From assembly GCA_002373085.1 (NCBI GenBank), contig DFJP01000060.1, positions 1-31,600 of the forward strand: DNA of 31,600 bases, given 5' to 3'. Source of the stretch: Caryophanales bacterium UBA3668 (lineage in GTDB: Bacteria; Bacillota_I; Bacilli_A; RFN20; CAG-826). Below are positions 1 to 6,484 of this stretch, piece by piece (position 1 is the first letter of the stretch; each line of letters opens with the position of its first letter). Position numbers and translations under genes: made by a program. Below the pieces are notes generated by a model. It was given only the letters and a program-made list of their open reading frames with translations, was not told the DNA's origin and made no database searches.

Positions 1-248
1 GTGTAATTATTCCTTCTTCTGTATATGCATATGGATTATATCTTCTTTTAGAAGATAGAAAATTTGTGGTGCCTTTTTGGCATCGCAAATCATTCGTTTC
101 TTTATCAGATAGTTGAAAGCAAAAGTCACTTGGAAATCTATCAACGTTTCTTCTCATTTGTCTGTTCAAAGAGGAAACAGTTACACCAAAAAAGAAAGCA
201 ACATCACTATCAAGCATAACTTGTTGTCCTCTGATGTTATAAATGCAT
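1..248 (-). CDS. ORF6N-domain (phage antirepressor-type) protein, partial, with 5' frame break
   Basis: The minus strand reads without a stop from about 250 to the left window edge. The product contains the hallmarks of the ORF6N DNA-binding domain found in phage antirepressor-like proteins: IRGQQVMLDSDVA near the N-terminus, then RFPSDFCFQLS and RRYNPYAYTEEG. Homology starts at an ATT codon (244-242), with TAA just upstream (253-251). An AGGAG sequence (265-261) points to an ATG at 248-246, but that ATG is out of frame and meets a stop after three codons. Removing the single C after the ATG would give MIYNIRGQQ in frame, so a one-base insertion or sequencing error is likely. The first in-frame ATG is at 217. 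The gene is cut by the window edge, and it sits downstream of the tRNA terminator. Family assignment is fairly sure; whether it is functional is not. Confidence 0.7.
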
Positions 249-315
249 TCTTAAAAGATTCTCCTTTTATCAAATATATTCTACCATATTTCATCGTTTC
301 TTTCTACTTATCTAT

Positions 316-342
316 AAAGAAAAATCCTGGTTTTATCCAGGA
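316..342 (-). terminator. Rho-independent terminator after tRNA-Ala
   Basis: On the minus strand a 6-bp stem (TCCTGG/CCAGGA, six-base loop) is followed by TTTTTCTTT. It lies about 50 bases downstream of the tRNA and ends that transcript before the ORF6N gene. Confidence 0.75.
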
Positions 343-390
343 CTTTCGCTATCTTAACTCGACATCTAATTATCGAGCAGCGGGTATTTA

Positions 391-466
391 TGGTGGATCT
401 GACGAGGCTCGAACTCGCTACCTCATCGTTGCGAACGATGCGCTCTCCCAGGTGAGCTACAGACCC
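391..466 (-). tRNA. tRNA-Ala (anticodon CGC)
   Basis: A 76-nt cloverleaf on the minus strand. Acceptor arms are GGGTCTG and CAGATCC, with A73 and an encoded CCA. The anticodon stem is CATCG/CGATG around the loop TTCGCAA, giving anticodon CGC (codon GCG). The T loop is TTCGAGC on a five-pair stem. The acceptor has the G3:U70 wobble pair that is the universal alanine identity element, which supports the assignment independently of the anticodon. C34 reads only GCG, a rare codon in an AT-rich genome, so another tRNA-Ala(TGC) is expected elsewhere. Confidence 0.95.
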
Positions 467-475
467 GTGCTTATA

Positions 476-504
476 ATTAAATAATAATCGAGTAATCTTT
501 TCAA
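476..504 (-). promoter_or_regulatory. Promoter of tRNA-Ala
   Basis: On the minus strand TTGAAA (504-499) and TTTAAT (481-476) are separated by 17 bases. Initiation would fall a few bases before the mature tRNA 5' end at 466. Confidence 0.6.
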
Positions 505-545
505 GGTATTATTATAAACTTTTTAAGTCATAAAAATAAACAAAC

Positions 546-590
546 TTATCAGCACTTTCTAAAGGTTATATAAATAAACCTTTTAGAAAG
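546..590 (+). promoter_or_regulatory. Promoter with imperfect inverted repeat (candidate operator) upstream of the ABC ATPase
   Basis: TTATCA (546-551) and TATAAA (569-574) are 17 bases apart. The -10 sits at the centre of an imperfect inverted repeat: the left arm CTTTCTAAAGGTT (from 555) mirrors the right arm AACCTTTTAGAAAG (ending at 590), with one bulged base. Transcription would start inside the right arm, so the repeat is better explained as a DNA operator than as an RNA hairpin. The right arm runs into an AAAGGG that may serve as ribosome binding site. Confidence 0.45.
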
Positions 591-600
591 GGATAATATA

Positions 601-2061
601 ATGTTATTATATTTCCCGAGGACAAATACTATGAAAATATCTAGTGAAGAAAAAAATAAAAAACTTGCTTTAGATAAAAAAAGAGAACTTCATCACAAAG
701 AGTTAGTTAAAAAACAAGATGAAGCAATCGCTAATCTTAAACCATATGAAGGCGACGCTTTTATTTCGTTACAACACGTTAATAATATTTATCCAAATCA
801 CGTTCAAGCAGTATATGACTTCAATCTAGATATTAAAGAAAAAGAATTCATCGTCTTTGTTGGTCCTTCTGGATGTGGTAAATCCACAACCTTAAGAATG
901 ATTGCAGGACTAGAAGATATCACATTTGGTAACTTATTCTTAAATAAAGAATTTGGTAACACTCTTCTTCCAAAAGAAAGAGACTGCGCTATGGTCTTCC
1001 AAAGCTACGCTTTATATCCAAATATGACAGTCTATGACAATATGGCCTTCTCCTTAAAAGTGAGACATGTTTCAAAAGAAGTCATTAATCAAAAAGTCTT
1101 AGAAGCTGCGAAAGTCTTAGAGTTAACAGATTACTTAGGAAGAAAACCTGGAGAACTCTCTGGTGGACAACGTCAAAGAGTCGCTCTTGGTAGAGCAATT
1201 GTTAGAGATGCGAAAGTCTTCTTAATGGATGAACCACTATCAAACTTAGATGCTAAACTTAGAGTCCAAATGAGAAGTGAAATTGTCGCACTTCATGAAA
1301 AGATTGGAAGCACTACCATCTATGTTACTCATGATCAAACTGAAGCTATGACAATGGCTGACCGTATTGTTGTCATGAAAGATGGATATATCCAACAAAT
1401 CGGAACCCCAAAAGAAATCTATAATTCTCCAAGTAATATCTTCGTTGCCACCTTTATTGGTGCACCAGCAATGAATATGATCAGAGTTCACTTTGAAAAG
1501 AATAAGATTTCTATGCCTAATGAAGTTACTTTGCCAGTAAGTAAAGAACAATTAGCGACATTAGAAGAAGAAATCAAAAAAGATATCATTAGATTATCCA
1601 CTGAGAATAGAGAATTAATGGAAGAAAATAATGTTATCTCTCTTCCTAAGGAAGAACAAACAGATAAGTTGTATAAATCCATGTCCTTTAGAAAGAGAAT
1701 CCCAGATATCATTGCTTTAAACGAAGAAAAGATTAAAGCAAACGAAGAAAGAATTACAGTTCTTGAAGGATATCTCAAAAATAAATCATTTGATGCAATT
1801 CTTGGCATTAGACCAGAAGATATCGTCAGTGAAACCGCTAGTAAGATCTTAGACACATCAAGCAAGACCTTCCCACTATTCATTAAACAAGCTGAATTGC
1901 TTGGCAATGAATATTACGTCTATAGTGAAATCGACGAAAAGAAAGTTATTGCTAAGGTAAGCGCAAATGAAGAAGTCACTCCAAAAGTTGAAAAGAAATT
2001 TGCTATTAACTTAAATAACATTCACTTATTTGACAAAGACTCTGAAAAGAGATTGTTCTAA
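601..2061 (+). CDS. msmX: Sugar ABC transporter ATP-binding protein (MsmX/MsmK/UgpC type)
   Basis: This is the cytoplasmic ATPase that energises CUT1 sugar importers. Visible are Walker A GPSGCGKST (88-96), Q-loop Q134, signature LSGGQRQRV (186-194), Walker B VFLMDEP (206-212) and the switch His H244, followed by the C-terminal regulatory segment with LGIRPEDI (401-408). At 486 aa it is over 100 residues longer than the usual ~370. There is a Lys/Glu-rich N-terminal extension of ~50 residues and a charged, helix-forming insertion at about 310-395 inside the regulatory domain. The start could be 601 (AAAGGG upstream) or the ATG at 631 (GAGG upstream). It is divergent from the glycan locus, whose CUT1 permeases lack their own ATPase, so it probably serves that importer and perhaps others, as MsmX does in Bacillus. 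Confidence 0.92.
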   Translation: MLLYFPRTNTMKISSEEKNKKLALDKKRELHHKELVKKQDEAIANLKPYEGDAFISLQHVNNIYPNHVQAVYDFNLDIKEKEFIVFVGPSGCGKSTTLRMIAGLEDITFGNLFLNKEFGNTLLPKERDCAMVFQSYALYPNMTVYDNMAFSLKVRHVSKEVINQKVLEAAKVLELTDYLGRKPGELSGGQRQRVALGRAIVRDAKVFLMDEPLSNLDAKLRVQMRSEIVALHEKIGSTTIYVTHDQTEAMTMADRIVVMKDGYIQQIGTPKEIYNSPSNIFVATFIGAPAMNMIRVHFEKNKISMPNEVTLPVSKEQLATLEEEIKKDIIRLSTENRELMEENNVISLPKEEQTDKLYKSMSFRKRIPDIIALNEEKIKANEERITVLEGYLKNKSFDAILGIRPEDIVSETASKILDTSSKTFPLFIKQAELLGNEYYVYSEIDEKKVIAKVSANEEVTPKVEKKFAINLNNIHLFDKDSEKRLF

Positions 2062-2079
2062 TATAATTAGAAATACACT

Positions 2080-2105
2080 AACCATCTTCATTGGTGGTTT
2101 TTTAT
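2080..2105 (+). terminator. Rho-independent terminator of the ABC ATPase gene
   Basis: AACCATC and GGTGGTT form a seven-pair stem with a six-base loop and are followed by a T run, 18 bases after the stop codon. Confidence 0.8.
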
Positions 2106-2110
2106 TGCAA

Positions 2111-2136
2111 CAAAAAAGGCCTCCATCAAGGAGACC
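2111..2136 (-). terminator. Rho-independent terminator of the secreted CBM-like protein gene
   Basis: On the minus strand GGTCTCC pairs with GGAGGCC (one G:U pair) around a five-base loop, followed by TTTTTTG. It faces the plus-strand terminator, so the two converging units are each closed. Confidence 0.85.
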
Positions 2137-2156
2137 TATTTGTTTATTGTATTAGA

Positions 2157-3731
2157 TTAATTACTTGCGATTACAAAGTAATTATCAACATAGGCTTCTC
2201 TAGAATCGCCAAGGTTGAATCCGACATTGGTAGAAGTTTTTGTAGAGGCATCTACTGAGTTGTGGTGAGCATCAAAGTTGATTACAAATCTATAGAAGCC
2301 ATTACCTAAGTCAGTTCTAGTAACACCGGTATTATCGTGTGTTAATATTCCAGAAATTGTATAAACGTGCAACACACCTTCATCATCGTATTGATATTGG
2401 AATGAAATTTGAGCGTGGTTTTTGCCTTCAACAGGAATTGCCTTAATATCAAATCTTAATGATTTGCCAGTGCAGTCTGCATCAACAAGTCCACCTTGGT
2501 AATGCCACATTCTGTAATCGGCATCGATTGTAACTCGGCCAGATTGAAGTGAATCAATTGATTTAACTGATGTAGATGGTGCAGATTTAACTGTTCCATA
2601 TCCGTGTAAAGCTTCACCATTACTTAAATCGTTTGCTTCATAGGTGTTATACAAATCTTCGCTTATTGCTGGATATGTATCATTCATAATAATTCTTGCT
2701 TGATCGAGTAATGCATAACCATTGATATAAACTGCTCTAACATAGAGGGAGTTAATTGTTTCGCCAGCAGTGATATCAGTTAAAGTTGAGAAATCAACGA
2801 TAACTCTTGTCCAATCATAACCACATTTGATGTTTTCGGTTTGAATGTATTTCTTTCCAGAATTTCTTCCAGATCCAACTCCTGGATAAACCAAGAATCT
2901 AATATAAGAGTGACCACTATCATAATTTTCACTATGGAGTGTGTTGCAATAGAATTCAAAGTTGTGTCTGATTATCTCACTAGATGGGATAGATTTTCCT
3001 AAACTGATAGAAAAATCGTTTTGTGCTGTTCCAGCTTGTCCTGTTATTTTCAAGCTTTGTCTTGAATTTAATCCATCTATGTACTCAGTGTTATCATAAG
3101 ATAAAACGTGAGAACCATCCGCTAAGATTGTTTCTGAAGAAACATCAGATAACTCATCGCTATAATCCGCAGTAACACAATCGTAGCTAACTGAAATAGA
3201 AGAAATAGTTACGCTTGCTTTGTCTTGGTTGCCATTTGCAAACCTAACGTAATGATATTCGTTAGCACCTGTGAAGTTAACTGCAGTTGCTTGTGTTAGA
3301 TAATCGAGTTTATAGAATGTGCCGTTATCGTGTGATCCAAATACGAGTAATGTATCGCTTTCACCAATAACAACTGAAATGCTATTAATTGATGTAATTG
3401 GGCTTGCATTGCCTATGCTAAATTGTGTGGCAGCTGGAAATCCAATTTCATTCTTACCAAGTTCAATTAGATTGCCATCGCTTGCTTTTCCGTAGTTATA
3501 TGACCATGTCACCTCGTTGCCTTTTTCAGTGTTGGTAATAAAAGTTCCATTTCCGTATTCACTTGTTAAGCCAGTAGAAGTTGAGGAATTTAACACTAAA
3601 GAGTGGGTATCGTTCGCATCTGCATTAAAGAATGCACTACTAACTGTCTTATTAGCGAAAATAGCACCGCCTAACACTAAAGAAATTGAGGCTGTCGCAA
3701 TCGCAAAAATTTTTAAACTTTTTTCTTTCAT
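2157..3731 (-). CDS. Secreted multidomain protein with carbohydrate-binding-like beta-sandwich domains
   Basis: A 524-residue exported protein. The N-terminus has a short basic stretch and a hydrophobic core (residues ~7-27), with a possible signal peptidase site around ANKTVSSA; there is no lipobox, LPXTG motif or C-terminal anchor, so release from the cell is likely. Residues ~40-190 form a beta-rich module ending in ISSISVSYDC, which resembles the start of the exported esterase at 15781-19398. Residues ~195-345 and ~360-524 look like two jelly-roll domains with CBM-type features (GYDWTRVIVDF; GNGFYRFVINFD; a closing VDNYFV). No catalytic motif is visible. It has its own strong promoter and the same palindromic operator as the glycan operon, so it probably binds the same polysaccharide. 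A substrate-binding or adhesion role is inference; no family is firmly recognised. Confidence 0.8.
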   Translation of the reverse strand: MKEKSLKIFAIATASISLVLGGAIFANKTVSSAFFNADANDTHSLVLNSSTSTGLTSEYGNGTFITNTEKGNEVTWSYNYGKASDGNLIELGKNEIGFPAATQFSIGNASPITSINSISVVIGESDTLLVFGSHDNGTFYKLDYLTQATAVNFTGANEYHYVRFANGNQDKASVTISSISVSYDCVTADYSDELSDVSSETILADGSHVLSYDNTEYIDGLNSRQSLKITGQAGTAQNDFSISLGKSIPSSEIIRHNFEFYCNTLHSENYDSGHSYIRFLVYPGVGSGRNSGKKYIQTENIKCGYDWTRVIVDFSTLTDITAGETINSLYVRAVYINGYALLDQARIIMNDTYPAISEDLYNTYEANDLSNGEALHGYGTVKSAPSTSVKSIDSLQSGRVTIDADYRMWHYQGGLVDADCTGKSLRFDIKAIPVEGKNHAQISFQYQYDDEGVLHVYTISGILTHDNTGVTRTDLGNGFYRFVINFDAHHNSVDASTKTSTNVGFNLGDSREAYVDNYFVIASN

Positions 3732-3771
3732 AAATAAAAGTCTCCAATTATTTTATTAAACTCTGCGCTTG

Positions 3772-3785
3772 GGTAAGCGCTTACC
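3772..3785. promoter_or_regulatory. Palindromic LacI-type operator, copy 1
   Basis: GGTAAGCGCTTACC is a perfect 14-bp palindrome with the central GCGC typical of LacI-family sites. It begins 10 bases downstream of the -10 of the 2157-3731 gene, where a bound repressor would block initiation. An identical copy precedes the glycan operon. It differs only at the outer bases from the symmetric catabolite-responsive element TGTAAGCGCTTACA, so CcpA could also be the ligand. Confidence 0.8.
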
Positions 3786-3795
3786 TTACATACAA

Positions 3796-3824
3796 ATACT
3801 ATCCTTAGTTTGACCAAATGTCAA
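3796..3824 (-). promoter_or_regulatory. Strong sigma-A promoter of the secreted CBM-like gene
   Basis: On the minus strand a perfect TTGACA (3824-3819) is followed 17 bases later by TAGTAT (3801-3796). The operator copy begins 10 bases further downstream. Confidence 0.8.
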
Positions 3825-3838
3825 TAACTAAGTTATTG
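3822..3838. repeat. Perfect inverted repeat overlapping the -35
   Basis: CAATAAC and GTTATTG flank a three-base centre. The repeat lies 6 bases past the cellodextrin phosphorylase stop and overlaps the TTGACA of the next promoter. No T run follows on the minus strand, so it is not a good terminator; it may be a regulator site. Confidence 0.45.
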
Positions 3839-3844
3839 TAAGGG

Positions 3845-6484
3845 CTATTTAATTTTCTCCAAAATAGCGAGAAGTAACCAGGTTGAAGTTCCACTTAAGA
3901 TTGGCCCAATATGTTCTTCGGTAATAGAGTTAACATATTGAGTGCAGAATCTTGGGTTTCCTTTATATCGATAAGGATTTTTAAGGACGTTATATGGGTA
4001 AACGATATCTAACATATAAGATGCATCTTCCATCATCTTATTTTTAAGTTCTTCATCTTTGACACGTTTACTAGCCTTAAGTAAAGCGACAACAAACATC
4101 ATAGTCGCATGTTTAAAGACTCCACCATTTTCGCGATCTCCTAAGAAATACTGCTCAGTGGCAGCTTCTTTAGATCCACATAATTTCAAATCGTGAGGGG
4201 TACATAATTTATATCCTGCTCTTGTTTTAAGATATTTATCTGCAAGAGTAAGCATGGATTTCATTTCGCTTTCTGAAGCAACTCCAGAAAGAATAGACCA
4301 TGATAATGAATTTAAATATAAGGAACCATTAAAGTCTTTAACGATGGATAACTCATCGTTTGGAGTTCCAACATATTTGTATTTTGAATTACTTCTATTA
4401 ATAAGGACTCTCGCATAATATCCATCAACATAAGCGTTCTCTTTAAGGGATTTCACTAAGTTATCTCTAATAGAGACGCATTCTTTTTCAAATTCATCCC
4501 CTAATTTATGAGTGATTTCAATCATCTCATTTAAAGCGATAACTAAGAGGAATCCATTCATTACTGATTCACTTAATTCACTTTCAAATTTGCTTCCATA
4601 AGGTTTACCGCTCTTTTTGAGTTGAGCCTTATAGAGTTTTTCTTTTGTTGGACCATCTAAACAATCATCATCAATCTTTAAGCAATCATTCCAGTCTGCT
4701 TTATCAAGTAGAGGAATATCATGTTTACCTACCGATATCTTTCCAGAATAAATAATGATGGCCTTTAAGGTATCTAATAAAGTTCTCTTTTTCTTAGAAC
4801 CAGCGACTGGGAATTTCTTATTTAAGAAATCATAGTCGTTAGTTAAAGTTAAATAACGATAAATCGCATCCACTAGCCAGATTTGGTCATCACTGCACAT
4901 ACCTGGTTCTTTTCCAACAAAGAAGAAGTTATGGTTTGCATATCCCATCATATAGACATTACTAATCCATTTAGAAAGTAATGACTTCACTAAATTCTTT
5001 TGTCCGTTATGAACAAAGTAATACATTGAAGCGTAGATATCTTGGATTTCTCTAAAACCAATTTCTCGATAACCTTTTTGAGTTTGAGCGAACGCTCTAG
5101 AGACATAAGTTTGATACATTACTTGGAATGGAAGATTATGATTTACATAATTATCAAAATTCTTATCTCCAGTATTTACTTGTAAATAAGATGCATATTC
5201 ATTAAATGAATCTTCAATTTCTTTGAGTTCTTTTTTGTGTTCGTCTTTAATCACTAAATCAAGAGAGTCACATAAATCGTGTTTGTTATCCACTAAACCA
5301 GTGGAGCTAATAAGAGTGACACTCTTTTTTGCCTCAACCAAGAATTTCTTTTCAATCGCAAAGAAGGATGGACCTTTAGCCTTTAAAACATTGCCTAAAT
5401 TAGTTAGGTGTTCTGGATGATCAATTGATCCATTTCCGACAAAGTTAGAAACATCATATGAGAATGAATCAATATCATCTTCTCCTAAAGAAACAAATCT
5501 CACATATTCTTTCGCATATTCTGGATAGTAATTTGGAGAAATAGCCTTAATCTTACCGTCTTTATAAATAACATTAGTTTGGTTAATAACACTTTGATAG
5601 ATGACATCCACCATTTGGCAGCCAGGATTCGCACTACCAAACATGCCAGTAAAGATAATAGAAAGATTTCTATCTTTATTAGATAAGTTAGTGATTTCCA
5701 CAACTTGTCTTTCTAAAGCGATTGGTTCTTCTTCTTTCTTTTGTCTTCTTAAGTAGATGGTTCGTTTAATTAGTAAGTCATCTTCTGTAACATAAGTGAT
5801 TTCACTTCTATTCACTTTATGAATACAAGTTGCTTCTTTAACATTTTCGTGAACATTATGAGAATAAAAAATTTGTTTATTGTCTTCCACTAAATAGAAT
5901 TGTCTATTAAATGGATTGCCATTTTCGCTTGGATCCATATCCCAACGTGTCGCTAAGACTTGATTAGCGGCAGGACCTCTAAAAGAACCTCCACCAAACG
6001 CGTCCACTACACCTTTAGGAGTGGTTAAAAGTGGTTCAGATAATTTGGAGCGGTCTCCTAAAAGAAGATTAACCGCGTAGTGAGGCGCTACTATTTCACT
6101 TTTTAAATCAATAACGTGTTCACCTTTATCATTAAGATAACCACCATAATTACTAAAGACAGTGATTGATTTATTTAATTCATCTACTAATTCGTTAGAA
6201 AGTTTTTCTTTTTTGCCGTTAATGTAAATAGCTTTATCTTTAACGTCAATCAAGACTCTAGACTTATCACTTAATGTATTAAGTAAAGTAATAAAACCTT
6301 TTCTATTAGTTAAATCTTGTAATAGAGGAATTTCTTTATTTAAACCTGTTAGACCCACTAATACGTCTTTATTTGGTAAGTAATTAATAACATCATCAAT
6401 AGAAAAAGACGGATAATGCTTTTGTAAATCACTTTTGTAATCAACTTCAATATTTCTAATTGTTACCGATTTATAACTCGACAT
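3845..6484 (-). CDS. cdp: Cellodextrin phosphorylase (GH94)
   Basis: Cytoplasmic phosphorolysis of cello-oligosaccharides to alpha-glucose-1-phosphate and a chain one glucose shorter. The sequence follows the clostridial cellodextrin phosphorylase pattern along most of its length: VDAFGGGSFRG (~160-170), NQVLATRWDM (~174-183), QKGYREIGFREIQD (~469-482), the GH94 catalytic motif KADWNDCLK (Asp within 597-600), then GDRENGGVFKHA and NPRFCTQYVN towards the C-terminus. It ends at 879 aa right after LSGTSTWLLLAILE, whereas the Clostridium thermocellum enzyme (~980 aa) carries on with a C-terminal beta-rich subdomain. A GGAGG lies inside the preceding gene, and the start overlaps that gene's end by 14 bases, so the two phosphorylases are translationally coupled. 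A specificity for another beta-glucan oligomer, such as laminari-oligosaccharides, cannot be excluded. Confidence 0.9.
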   Translation of the reverse strand: MSSYKSVTIRNIEVDYKSDLQKHYPSFSIDDVINYLPNKDVLVGLTGLNKEIPLLQDLTNRKGFITLLNTLSDKSRVLIDVKDKAIYINGKKEKLSNELVDELNKSITVFSNYGGYLNDKGEHVIDLKSEIVAPHYAVNLLLGDRSKLSEPLLTTPKGVVDAFGGGSFRGPAANQVLATRWDMDPSENGNPFNRQFYLVEDNKQIFYSHNVHENVKEATCIHKVNRSEITYVTEDDLLIKRTIYLRRQKKEEEPIALERQVVEITNLSNKDRNLSIIFTGMFGSANPGCQMVDVIYQSVINQTNVIYKDGKIKAISPNYYPEYAKEYVRFVSLGEDDIDSFSYDVSNFVGNGSIDHPEHLTNLGNVLKAKGPSFFAIEKKFLVEAKKSVTLISSTGLVDNKHDLCDSLDLVIKDEHKKELKEIEDSFNEYASYLQVNTGDKNFDNYVNHNLPFQVMYQTYVSRAFAQTQKGYREIGFREIQDIYASMYYFVHNGQKNLVKSLLSKWISNVYMMGYANHNFFFVGKEPGMCSDDQIWLVDAIYRYLTLTNDYDFLNKKFPVAGSKKKRTLLDTLKAIIIYSGKISVGKHDIPLLDKADWNDCLKIDDDCLDGPTKEKLYKAQLKKSGKPYGSKFESELSESVMNGFLLVIALNEMIEITHKLGDEFEKECVSIRDNLVKSLKENAYVDGYYARVLINRSNSKYKYVGTPNDELSIVKDFNGSLYLNSLSWSILSGVASESEMKSMLTLADKYLKTRAGYKLCTPHDLKLCGSKEAATEQYFLGDRENGGVFKHATMMFVVALLKASKRVKDEELKNKMMEDASYMLDIVYPYNVLKNPYRYKGNPRFCTQYVNSITEEHIGPILSGTSTWLLLAILEKIK

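Noticed and set aside
113..484. Plus-strand reading frame of 123 codons
   Set aside because: It runs across the tRNA-Ala gene, its terminator and the minus-strand ORF6N gene, and its product has no recognisable features.
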